A stretch of 48,907 nt of DNA from Thiohalocapsa sp. (GTDB taxonomy: Bacteria > Pseudomonadota > Gammaproteobacteria > Chromatiales > Chromatiaceae): positions 1 through 48,907 of the forward strand of contig NZ_JAJDNQ010000141.1 in the NCBI RefSeq assembly GCF_022340605.1, written 5' to 3'. The notes under the pieces were generated by a model. The model did not search any database and was not told the origin of the DNA. It saw only the letters and a program-made list of their open reading frames with translations. A program made the position numbers and the translations under genes. This document shows positions 41,800 through 48,907 of this stretch, piece by piece. How positions within the stretch are numbered: the stretch's first letter is position 1; every line of letters begins with the position of its first letter.

Positions 41800-43598
41800 C
41801 GGCTGGCCTCGCGCTTGAGGCCCGCCAGCAGCAGCTCTGCCTGTGGATCGTCGGGAGCCACGTTGTAGAGCCGCAGCGCCGCCTGCATGACCTTGGCGAA
41901 GGTGGGCGCCGCGACGATACCGCCGTAGTAGTACTTGCCCTGCGGCTCGTCGATCATGACTACCATCACGAAGCGCGGCTTGGAGATGGGTGCCATGCCG
42001 GCGAACACGGCCTGGTACTTGCCCGGGGCATAACCGTGGCCGGTGGCCTTCTTGGCCGTGCCGGTCTTCCCGCCGACGCGGTAGCCCGGGATCTTGGCGC
42101 GGCGCGCCGTGCCCTGGTCGGAGACGACCGTCTCCATCATGGCGCGCACGGCACGTGCCGTCGCCGCGGAGAATATCCGCTCGCCCTCGGGCACGCTGTC
42201 GCGGCGCTGCAGCGACACCGGCAGGTGCACGCCGCCGTTGGCGATCGTGGCATACGCCTGCGCGAGCTGCAGGGAGGTCATGTTGAGGCCGTACCCGAAG
42301 GCCAGGGTGGCATGCTCGAAGCGCGACCAGCCGTCGTAGTAGGGCAGGAAGCCGGCGCGCTCGCCCGGGAACTCGACCCCGGTGACCTTACCGAAGCCGA
42401 GCCGGTGATAGGTCTGCCAGAGCATCGCCCGGTCCATCCGCTGGGCGATCTTGACCACGCCGACGTTACTGGACTTGGTGATGACACCGGTGGCGGTGAG
42501 CAGGCCGTAGTTGTGGATGTCCTTGACTCGGTTATGGCCCACCTGGAGCACGCCGGGCGAGGTGTTCACTGGCGTGTTCGGGTTGATGATGCCCGCCTCC
42601 AGCGCCGTCGCCACCACCAGCGGCTTCATCGTCGAGCCTGGCTCGAACACGTCGGTGAGCGCCCGATTGCGACGATTCTCCGCCGGCTCACTGCGCGCGG
42701 CGTTGGGGTTGAAGGCCGGCTGATTGACCATCGCCAGCACCTCACCGCTGGTCACATCCAGCAGCACGGCGGTGCCGGACTTGGCCCGGTGCTCGGCAAC
42801 GGCGCGCTTGAGCTCGCGGTAGGCGAGGAATTGCAGGCGCCGGTCCAGGCTCAGTGCCACATCCTTGCCGTGGCTCGGCGGCTTGATCTGCTCGACCTCT
42901 TCGACCACGCGGCCGCGGCCGTCCTGAATCACGCGGCGCTTGCCGGGCTCGGCGCGCAGCCGGTTCTCGAAAGTGAGCTCGATGCCCTCCTGGCCGACGT
43001 CGTCCACGTTGGTGAAGCCCACCACTTGGCCGAACATCTCGCCGCCCGGGTAGAAGCGTCGGTATTCGTTGTCCATGCCCACGCCGGTGAGGCGGTAGTG
43101 GTCGATGACCGCCTGCACCGCGTCGGCGCACTGGGGCTCCACGCGGCGGCGCAGGTAGATGAAGCGGCGGCCGTGCTTGACATAGTCGTTCAGCCGCGCG
43201 ATCAGGTCGCTTGCCGGCACCTCCAGTGCCGTGGCCAGCGCCGGCAGCGCTTCGCCGTGCGCGGCGAGCACTTGCGGGTCGGCCCAAATGGTGGACATGG
43301 AGGTGCTGATGGCCAGCGGCTCGCCGTTGCGGTCGGTGACCATACCGCGGCGGGCGGCGATCTCGCGCTCGCGCAGGAAGCGCTTCTCGCCCTCGTCACG
43401 CAGGAACTCGTTCTCCAGCACCTGGCGGTGGAAGGCGGCAGCGACCACCGACAGGCAGGCCGCGGTGAGCATGAGCCCAAGTGCGGCGCGGCGGGCAATG
43501 AAGTTCGGCGGCTTGCGCTGCGCCAGCTCGGCGCGGCGCAGGCGCGCCTTCATGCGCTCGCGGCTCTTGCGTTGCTCAAAGCGCAGCTCAAAGCGCAT
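41796..43598 (-). CDS. ftsI: Septal transpeptidase FtsI (PBP3)
   Basis: Class B penicillin-binding protein. 600 residues. Membrane anchor near 34-56 (IARRAALGLMLTAACLSVVAAAF); dimerisation part with RRGMVTDRNGEPLAIS; transpeptidase motifs Ser322-x-x-Lys (GSTMKPL), Ser376-Ser-Asn378 (KSSN) and Lys511-Thr-Gly (KTGTAKK). VFEPGSTMKP and MAPISKPRFVMVVMIDEP are typical. The ATG used overlaps the ftsL end by 11 bases; an ATG at residue 16 is an alternative. Confidence 0.97.
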   Translation of the reverse strand: MRFELRFEQRKSRERMKARLRRAELAQRKPPNFIARRAALGLMLTAACLSVVAAAFHRQVLENEFLRDEGEKRFLREREIAARRGMVTDRNGEPLAISTSMSTIWADPQVLAAHGEALPALATALEVPASDLIARLNDYVKHGRRFIYLRRRVEPQCADAVQAVIDHYRLTGVGMDNEYRRFYPGGEMFGQVVGFTNVDDVGQEGIELTFENRLRAEPGKRRVIQDGRGRVVEEVEQIKPPSHGKDVALSLDRRLQFLAYRELKRAVAEHRAKSGTAVLLDVTSGEVLAMVNQPAFNPNAARSEPAENRRNRALTDVFEPGSTMKPLVVATALEAGIINPNTPVNTSPGVLQVGHNRVKDIHNYGLLTATGVITKSSNVGVVKIAQRMDRAMLWQTYHRLGFGKVTGVEFPGERAGFLPYYDGWSRFEHATLAFGYGLNMTSLQLAQAYATIANGGVHLPVSLQRRDSVPEGERIFSAATARAVRAMMETVVSDQGTARRAKIPGYRVGGKTGTAKKATGHGYAPGKYQAVFAGMAPISKPRFVMVVMIDEPQGKYYYGGIVAAPTFAKVMQAALRLYNVAPDDPQAELLLAGLKREASR

Positions 43599-43917
43599 CG
43601 TCTCCCCCTTCGATCGCCGGCACTTCTACGACGCGCACTTCGCCGCCGGCCGGCATGATCATGTTCAGCTCGGTGCGGGCACTGTCCTCGATGCGGGTGT
43701 GCGACGTCAGCGCCGCCTCCTCGATCTGCAGTCGGCCCCATTCCACGTCGAGCGCATCGCGCTCGGCGCGCACCTGTTGGAGGGTGCCGAATTCCTCGCG
43801 GGTGAGGTACTTGACATAGATCACGGCCACGCCGGACGCGACCACGGCGGCGGCCAGTGCGCAGGCCACCACGAGCGCGGCGCGGTCGGCGCTGGCTTGG
43901 TGCTGCTGCGATCTCAT
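43588..43917 (-). CDS. ftsL: Cell division protein FtsL
   Basis: 109 residues: short cytosolic N-terminus, one membrane segment (ALVVACALAAAVVASGVAVIYVKYL, about 14-38), then a coiled coil (REEFGTLQQVRAERDALDVEWGRLQIEEAALTSHTRIEDSAR) ending in an ELNMIMPAGGEV motif. ATGA overlap with rsmH. The classic rsmH-ftsL-ftsI order supports it. Confidence 0.93.
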   Translation of the reverse strand: MRSQQHQASADRAALVVACALAAAVVASGVAVIYVKYLTREEFGTLQQVRAERDALDVEWGRLQIEEAALTSHTRIEDSARTELNMIMPAGGEVRVVEVPAIEGGDDAL

Positions 43918-44846
43918 GCCAGCCGCTCCGCCGCCCGCAGCACGGCACTGCGCGCCCTCGGGTTGGCGCGGATTTCGTCGTCGCTGGGGCGAACGGCCCC
44001 GCCGACGGGTCTGAGCCGCCGCGGCACCTGGTCGTCGGTGACGGGCACACCCTTGGGCAGCGCGGCGCCGCGGGACTCGTCACGGATGAAGCGCTTGACG
44101 ATGCGATCCTCCAGCGAGTGGAAGCTGATCACCACCAACCGGCCGCCGCTGGCGAGCAGATCGCAAACACCGGCGAGCAGGGTGCCCAACTCGTCGAGCT
44201 CCGCGTTCACCTGGATGCGCAGCGCCTGAAAGGTGCGCGTGGCCGGGTGCTTGCCAGGCTCGCGCGTGGGCACGGCGCGCTCGCACAGCGCGGCGAGTTG
44301 ACGGGTGGTGGTGATGGGCCGCTCGCGCCGGGTCTCGCAGATGGCGCGGGCGACGCGCTTGGCGAAGCGCTCCTCGCCGTAGTCTTTCAACACCCGCGCG
44401 ATGTCGCGCTCTTGGGCCGTCGCCAGCCAGTCGGCGGCGCTGGGGCCGGTGTCGGGGTCCATGCGCATGTCGAGTGGACCCTCGGCGCCGAAGCTGAAGC
44501 CGCGCCTCGCGTTGTCCAGTTGCGGAGAGGACACGCCGAGGTCGGCCAACAGGCCGTCCACGCGGCCGCGCAGGCCGGCACGCTCGACGACGGCCAGCGC
44601 CTCGCCGAAGCGTGCGCGCTCGATGGAGAAGCGCCGGTCGCCGGCGGCGAGCTCCATACCTGCGGCCACGGCGTCCGGATCGCGATCCAGCGCCAATAGA
44701 CGGCCGGCGGGGCCCAAGCGCGCAAGGATTGCGCGCGTGTGGCCACCGCGACCGAACGTGGCGTCGACGTAGACGCCATCCGCTTTAACCCCCAAGGCCT
44801 GCATGCTTTCCCCCAACAGGACCGGTATGTGTTCTCGCGTGTCCAT
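43914..44846 (-). CDS. rsmH: 16S rRNA m4C1402 methyltransferase RsmH (MraW)
   Basis: SAM-dependent N4-methylation of C1402. 310 residues. HIPVLLGESMQALGVKADGVYVDATFGRGGHTRAILARLGPAGRLLALDRDPDA, LADLGVSSPQLDNARRGFSFGAEGPLDMRMDP, RTFQALRIQVNAELDEL, GGRLVVISFHSLEDRIVKRFIR, and the C-terminal NPRARSAVLRAAERL. Its partner RsmI, acting on the same nucleotide, is encoded at the other side of rnpB. Confidence 0.98.
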   Translation of the reverse strand: MDTREHIPVLLGESMQALGVKADGVYVDATFGRGGHTRAILARLGPAGRLLALDRDPDAVAAGMELAAGDRRFSIERARFGEALAVVERAGLRGRVDGLLADLGVSSPQLDNARRGFSFGAEGPLDMRMDPDTGPSAADWLATAQERDIARVLKDYGEERFAKRVARAICETRRERPITTTRQLAALCERAVPTREPGKHPATRTFQALRIQVNAELDELGTLLAGVCDLLASGGRLVVISFHSLEDRIVKRFIRDESRGAALPKGVPVTDDQVPRRLRPVGGAVRPSDDEIRANPRARSAVLRAAERLA

Positions 44847-44868
44847 GCGTTGTCTTTGTATTTGTTGG

Positions 44869-45324
44869 CTACAGTCGGAAGTCGGCGAGCTCCGGTTCCC
44901 TTGCCAGCGCCGCCGTAGCGAGCTGACGGTCCCGCTCCATCTGCTCTTCCCAGAGATCCTTCCGCCATAGCTGGTAGCGATTGCCGACACCGATCAGCAC
45001 CGCATCCTTTTCCAGCTTTCCCAGCGCCCGTTGCGCCGGTGTCAGCAGTACCCGCCCCTGGGCATCCAGCTTCGAGTGGCTGGCGTATCCCAGCAGCGTC
45101 CGCTGCAAGGCTTCGGTCGTGGGCTTGAGGCTTGGCAGCGCGTTGAGGCGGTCCGCCAGCTCATCGAAGTAGGGCTCCGGATAGACCAAGAGCCGGTCAC
45201 CGAGGTCCGCAGTGACGACGACGCGACAGCCGCAAAACTCCAGCAACTTGGCGCGTTCGGAAGCCGGAATCGCGATCCGACCCTTGGAATCGAGGCTCAA
45301 AAAGTATGTTCCGTAGAACCTCAT
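44869..45324 (-). CDS. mraZ: Transcriptional regulator MraZ
   Basis: 151 residues; two SpoVT/AbrB-like half domains, each with the DxxGR motif: LDSKGRIAIPASERA and LDAQGRVLLTPAQRA. MraZ represses the dcw operon, binding TGGGN repeats upstream of itself; such an operator is visible at 45367-45391. First gene of the cluster; rsmH follows after 22 bases. Confidence 0.97.
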   Translation of the reverse strand: MRFYGTYFLSLDSKGRIAIPASERAKLLEFCGCRVVVTADLGDRLLVYPEPYFDELADRLNALPSLKPTTEALQRTLLGYASHSKLDAQGRVLLTPAQRALGKLEKDAVLIGVGNRYQLWRKDLWEEQMERDRQLATAALAREPELADFRL

Positions 45325-45366
45325 GCTCCCCGACCCTGGCCCTTGCGTGGCTCATCCTCTACGGCG

Positions 45367-45391
45367 CCCCAAAGTTCACCACTTTTCCCCA
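45367..45391 (-). promoter_or_regulatory. MraZ operator: three TGGGN-type boxes
   Basis: Minus strand: TGGGG (45391-45387), TGGTG (45381-45377), TGGGG (45371-45367), with exact 5-base spacers, i.e. 10-base periodicity, as described for MraZ. Lies between the promoter and the mraZ ATG. Confidence 0.8.
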
Positions 45392-45401
45392 CGTGCTGCG
45401 A

Positions 45402-45430
45402 AGTGTAGGAGAGCCACTCTGGCCGGTCAA
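45402..45430 (-). promoter_or_regulatory. Sigma-70-like promoter of the dcw cluster
   Basis: Minus strand TTGACC (45430-45425), 17-base spacer, TACACT (45407-45402). The predicted start near 45395 puts the MraZ boxes immediately downstream. Confidence 0.75.
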
Positions 45431-45859
45431 GGGTTTGCGGGAGGTTTTTCGTTGTCGTGTCAGAAACTTAACCCAGGAAGTTCAGGTGTTACTGAGGATT
45501 TCTCAAAGCCGCTTATTTTCAGAGGGATAGGGTCGCAATTTAAAGTCGGCAAACACCTGATGATGCGTCAATGACGCACAAACCGTGTCTGCCTAGGCGC
45601 GAACGGGGGGAAAAGTGGGGAGTCGTGCGACAGGGGGCGCCGGGGCAACGAATCGGCGCCTCAACGGCCCGAAAAACCCACTTTCAGGGGCTTTTGTGGC
45701 TATTCAGGGTCGCTCTGGCGCTTGTCGGATCGCTTCCCGGCTCAGTATCGAGAGGCCTTGGCTTGCCCCGCGCGCCGTGTGCGCTTGCGGCCATGCGCGC
45801 GCCGTGGCGAGGGCGCGTCGCGGCCGGCGCACGACGCGCCGCGACGCGGTCAGGAAAGG
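45431..45859. other. Gap between the mraZ promoter and rnpB
   Basis: About 430 bases with no gene; the frames open here are antisense or low quality. It holds a perfect palindrome TGCGTCA-A-TGACGCA (45564-45578), a plus-strand GGGGG/TGGGG pair with 10-base spacing at 45606-45620 resembling half of the MraZ operator, a weak AAAAGCCC/GGGTTTTT hairpin near 45672-45695, and an inverted repeat CGCGTCGCGG (45814-45823) / CCGCGACGCG (45839-45848) just past the rnpB 3' end. Confidence 0.6.
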
Positions 45860-46258
45860 AGGGGGAGCCGGCCGATAAGCCGGGTTCTGTCGTGGGCAGT
45901 CATTCATCTGGGGCGTCCGTCACCGCACGCCTCTTGCGACCTACCCGGGAGCGCCCGCGGGCCGCGGGTCGCGGCACATGGCCGCTTGCTCCCCTATTTG
46001 GTCTTGCTCCGGGTGGGGTTTACCGTGCCGCCGCGTGTTGCCACCGGCGCGGTGCGCTCTTACCGCACCTTTTCACCCTTGCCGCCCGCCCCGGGGGAAA
46101 TCCCCGGTTGCGGGTTAGGCGGTTTGTTTTCTGTGGCACTTTCCGTGGGCTCGCGCCCCCCAGGCGTTACCTGGCACCCTGCCCTATGGAGCCCGGACTT
46201 TCCTCCCCGCACAGAGGCCGAAGCCTTGCCGCGCGGAGCGACTGCCTGGCCGACTCCC
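45860..46258 (-). ncRNA. rnpB: RNase P RNA (type A)
   Basis: Ribozyme that matures tRNA 5' ends. Read on the minus strand: it begins GAGTCGGCCAGGCAGTCGC, has the universal GGAGGAAAGTCCGGGCTCC (near 46191-46207), AGGGTGCCAGGTAACGCCTG, the ACAGAAA block, AAGGGTGAAAAGGTGCGGTAAGAG-type conserved region in two parts, GGTAAACCCCAC, CAAGACCAAATAGG, GGTAGGTCGCAAGAGG and ends with ACAGAACCCGGCTTATCGGCC (near 45890-45870, cut here). About 399 bases; ends are approximate. Located between mraZ and rsmI as in Pseudomonas. Confidence 0.95.
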
Positions 46259-46324
46259 CGCTGGGCATTCTAGCCCAAGCGGGTGCATGCGAGCCCCAAC
46301 TCGGGGCATATCGCTGGGCCTCGC

Positions 46325-47170
46325 TCAGTCTTGTCGATCGGCGAGCGCCTGGCGGTAAAGCTGATTGCGATTGCCACCGGTGATGCGGGCGGTGAGCGCC
46401 ACGGCCTGCTTCAGCGGCAACTCGGCGGCGAGGATGTCGAGCATCCGCCGCTGCTCGGCGGCGTTGCGCTCGGCCTCATCGCGGCGGTCGCCGCCCACCA
46501 GGATCACGCACTCGCCGAGTTGCTGCTCGGGGTCGGCGCCGACCTGTTGCGCCAGCGCCGGCAATTCCGCCGCGAGGAAGGTCTCGAAGCGCTTGGTGAG
46601 CTCACGCGCCAGCACCGCGGGTCGCGGACCCAGCACGGCGGCCAGGTCGGCGAGGGTCGCCGCGGCGCGCCGGCCCGCCTCGAACAGGATCAGCGTGCCC
46701 GGCTCGCCGGCGCTGGCCTCGATCCACTGCCGGCGCGCTGCCTCGCCGCGCGGCGGGAAGCCCAGGAACAGGAAGCGGTCGCTCGGCAGCCCGGCGGCGG
46801 CCAGGGCGCAAATGGGGGCGCTCGGCCCCGGTATCGGCACGACCTTCAAGCCCTCGGCGCGGGCGCGCTGCACCAGCACGTAGCCGGGGTCGCTCACCAA
46901 CGGTGTGCCGGCGTCGCTGATCAAGGCAATGGCGGCGCCGGCCGCGAGCCGCGCCAGCAGCTTCGGCGTCTGCTCGCGCTCGTTGTGCTCGTGGTAGGCC
47001 GCAAGTGGCGTCGCGATGCCGAAATGCTGCAATAGCGGGCGGCTGTGGCGGGTATCTTCGCAGGCGATAAGGTCCACGTCCGTCAGTACCTTACATGCGC
47101 GTGGCGTCATGTCCGCGAGATTGCCGATCGGGGTAGCCACCACGTATAGTACGCCCGCCTTTTCGCCCAC
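46325..47170 (-). CDS. rsmI: 16S rRNA 2'-O-methyltransferase RsmI
   Basis: Methylates the 2'-OH of C1402 of 16S rRNA, alongside RsmH. 281 residues from a GTG with GAGGGG upstream. VLYVVATPIGNLADMTPRACKVLTDVDLIACEDTRHSRPLLQHFGI, ALISDAGTPLVSDPGYVLV, VVPIPGPSAPICALAAAGLPSDRFLFLGFPPR, ARELTKRFETF and the C-terminal ITGGNRNQLYRQAL are diagnostic. Divergent from lpoA across 43 bases; that pairing is conserved. Confidence 0.97.
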   Translation of the reverse strand: MGEKAGVLYVVATPIGNLADMTPRACKVLTDVDLIACEDTRHSRPLLQHFGIATPLAAYHEHNEREQTPKLLARLAAGAAIALISDAGTPLVSDPGYVLVQRARAEGLKVVPIPGPSAPICALAAAGLPSDRFLFLGFPPRGEAARRQWIEASAGEPGTLILFEAGRRAAATLADLAAVLGPRPAVLARELTKRFETFLAAELPALAQQVGADPEQQLGECVILVGGDRRDEAERNAAEQRRMLDILAAELPLKQAVALTARITGGNRNQLYRQALADRQD

Positions 47171-47213
47171 CCTGTTTCCCCTCTATTTGTCGCTGCATCC
47201 GACGGAGATGGCT

Positions 47214-48907
47214 ATGGCCCGGACGACCTTCGTTCCGCTCTCGCTCATTCCCACCGTCCCCCACCGGGCGCCGCCGCAAGCATGGGTGCGGGCTCGGGCC
47301 GCGCGCTGGCTCGGCGTGGCGCTGGCGTGCGCCATGGCGCTCGCGGGCTGTGCCATCAATCCGGCCCAGGACGCGCAACGGGTGCTGGCGGACGTGCCGC
47401 AAGCCGCGCTGGCGAAGGCCCGCGGCCTGGAACAGGCGGGCGAGTCCGCGGAGGCGGCCGCGGCCTACCTGCAACTGGCCGAGAAGGCCGCCTCGCCGGC
47501 CAAAGAACAATTGCAGCTGGATGCCGCCCGGTCGCTGCTCGCCGCGGGCGACGCCACCGAGGCCACCAGTGTGCTTACCGACATCAATAAGGGCAAGCTC
47601 ACCGCCGCGCAGCGCGAGCAGGTGCTGCTGCTGGAGGCAGCGCTCGCCATGCAGCGCGGGCGCGCGTCCGAGGCGCTCTCCACGCTGAAGCGGGTCAACA
47701 AGCGGAGCCTGCCGGCGGACCTCAAGACCCAGTACCTGGGCACGGAGGCCGCGGCCTATCGGCTGTCCGGCCAGCCCATGCGCGCCGCCGAGAGCCTGAA
47801 CGAGCTCGACGGCGTGCTCAAAGGCGACACCGCCGCCCGCATGGACAACCAGGTGTCGCTGCTGTTCACGCTGGCCACGCTCGGCAGCACCGGGCTGGAT
47901 GACGCCATCCGCAAGAGCCATGGACGCATGAAGGGTTGGGCCGAGCTGGCCCGGCTGTTCAGCCAGTATGGCGCGCCGAGCCCCAAGCTCGATGCCGCCT
48001 TCCGCAAGTGGCGCTCCAGTCACATCGGCCATCCGGCGCTGGCGAATCTGCCGCAGGCCTACTTCGCGACCCTTGCCGGCGGCTATCCGGCGGGCACCGA
48101 AGTGCGGGTGCTGCTGCCGCGCGGCGGGCGCTTCGGCGTCGCCGGCGATGCGGTGAAGGATGGCATCCAGGCCGCCTACGACGCCGATCACGGTGGCAAC
48201 CGCCCGGAGCTGCGCTACGGTGGCAGTTACAACGCCGGCGTCGACGCCGGCGCGGACCTCGTCGTCGGTCCGCTGGAGAAGCCCGCCGTGGCCCAGCTCG
48301 CCGCGCGCTCGTCGCTGCCCGTGCCGACGCTGGCCCTGAACCGCGCCGGCGGCGGCGCCACCGAGAACCTGTATCAATTCTCGCTGGCTCCGGAGGACGA
48401 GGCGTACAACGCCGCCAACTATGCCAAGAATGCCGGCTTCACACGGGCCGCGCTGCTCTATCCGGACGACGGCTTCGGCGCGCGGCTCGCCAACGCCTTC
48501 CGCAGCCGCTGGCGCACGCTGGGCGGCAACATCAGCGTGCAGCACGCCTACCGCTCGCGCCCCGGCGGCTACGGCAGCGACGCCGCGGCACTGCTGGCCG
48601 GAGGCAAGGCCGACTTCATCTTCATGGTCTCCACCGCGGGCGACGCGGTGCCCCTGTACGGCGCGCTGCGGGAGGCCGACAATCGGCTGCCGGTGGTGTC
48701 CACCTCGCATGTCTACAATGGCGCCATCGATCCGGCGCGCGACGCCGCGCTGTCCGGGCTCTATTTCGTGGACATCCCCTGGATCCTGGACTCCGAGCGT
48801 AGCGACGCCCTGTCGCGCAAGGCGCTGCGGGACCGCCTGCCCAACGTCAGCGGTCCGTTGGCCCGGCTCTATGCCATGGGCATCGACGCCTATCGCCTCG
48901 CGCCGCG
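47214..48907 (+). CDS. lpoA: LpoA (LppC/YraM), penicillin-binding protein activator (C-terminus beyond window)
   Basis: Outer-membrane lipoprotein that activates PBP1a through the periplasm. 564 codons are present; the gene runs off the right edge. The lipobox ALAGC puts the lipidated Cys at residue 46, an unusually long N-region; a GTG at 47286 would give a normal 21-residue signal but has no ribosome site, whereas GGAG lies six bases before this ATG. The N-domain (about 55-270) is TPR-like (ALAKARGLEQAGESAEAAAAYLQLAEKA). The C-domain is a PBP1-type fold: VRVLLPRGGRFGVAGDAVKDGIQAAYDAD, DLVVGPLEKPAVAQLA, PTLALNRA, YQFSLAPEDEA, ALLYPDDGFGARLANAFRSRW, DFIFMVSTAGDAV, PVVSTSHVYNG. Confidence 0.9.
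   Translation, partial: MARTTFVPLSLIPTVPHRAPPQAWVRARAARWLGVALACAMALAGCAINPAQDAQRVLADVPQAALAKARGLEQAGESAEAAAAYLQLAEKAASPAKEQLQLDAARSLLAAGDATEATSVLTDINKGKLTAAQREQVLLLEAALAMQRGRASEALSTLKRVNKRSLPADLKTQYLGTEAAAYRLSGQPMRAAESLNELDGVLKGDTAARMDNQVSLLFTLATLGSTGLDDAIRKSHGRMKGWAELARLFSQYGAPSPKLDAAFRKWRSSHIGHPALANLPQAYFATLAGGYPAGTEVRVLLPRGGRFGVAGDAVKDGIQAAYDADHGGNRPELRYGGSYNAGVDAGADLVVGPLEKPAVAQLAARSSLPVPTLALNRAGGGATENLYQFSLAPEDEAYNAANYAKNAGFTRAALLYPDDGFGARLANAFRSRWRTLGGNISVQHAYRSRPGGYGSDAAALLAGGKADFIFMVSTAGDAVPLYGALREADNRLPVVSTSHVYNGAIDPARDAALSGLYFVDIPWILDSERSDALSRKALRDRLPNVSGPLARLYAMGIDAYRLAP

Noticed and set aside
45571..46383. Plus-strand 270-codon frame over 45.6-46.4 kb
   Set aside because: It is the complement of RNase P RNA and flanking non-coding sequence.

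Overview
The window is GC-rich, densely coded gammaproteobacterial chromosome. The lineage is suggested by the gene order mraZ-rsmH-ftsL-ftsI-murE-mraY-murD-ftsW-murG-murC-murB-ddl-ftsQ-ftsA-ftsZ-lpxC, by rnpB and rsmI/lpoA lying next to mraZ (the order I know from Pseudomonas), and by gammaproteobacterial forms of RppH, DciA, AmpD and LpoA. A Gly/Tyr/Trp-rich secreted protein that looks like a sulfur globule protein points to a sulfur-storing relative of the Chromatiales (Chromatiaceae/Ectothiorhodospiraceae). I cannot name a species.

Layout. 1-4.4 kb: a truncated uvrD, hemE, and a Wzz/GNVR-type chain-length protein whose C-terminus resembles a decayed tyrosine recombinase. 4.4-8.4 kb: ptsP and rppH on the minus strand, then a HAD phosphatase. 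8.4-11.4 kb: an olsB-olsA-glycosyltransferase operon behind a three-unit Pho box, which looks like a phosphate-starvation lipid-remodelling operon. 11.4-15.6 kb: the sulfur globule protein gene, nadC and a DUF1631 protein. 15.8-18.7 kb: a tight operon of two DUF1538 membrane proteins, a PII-like protein, a two-CBS protein and ampD. 18.7-26.5 kb: a PlcP-like phosphoesterase, a Nudix-ThiE fusion, argJ, secA, an M23 peptidase and dciA. 26.6-45.4 kb: lpxC and the division/cell-wall (dcw) cluster, all on the minus strand and transcribed from the mraZ end. 45.4-48.9 kb: mraZ promoter and operator, RNase P RNA, rsmI and a truncated lpoA.

How the genes work together. The dcw block encodes the cytoplasmic steps from UDP-MurNAc to lipid II plus the septal machinery. 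murF is missing from its usual place between murE and mraY, where only 142 bases of low-complexity and REP-like sequence lie. MurE itself departs from family consensus at several conserved motifs. MraZ probably represses the cluster through a TGGGN-type operator at 10-base periodicity just downstream of a strong sigma-70-like promoter. The ols operon, together with PlcP, could replace phospholipids with ornithine lipids and glycolipids when phosphate is scarce.

The strongest leads for something undescribed are the DUF1538/DUF1538/PII/CBS operon (a candidate nucleotide-regulated membrane system), the Wzz-recombinase fusion, the Pho-controlled lipid operon, the missing murF with a divergent MurE, and a family of GCCAAG/GCCGAG-rich tracts that begin directly after the stop codons of murE, ftsW and murC.
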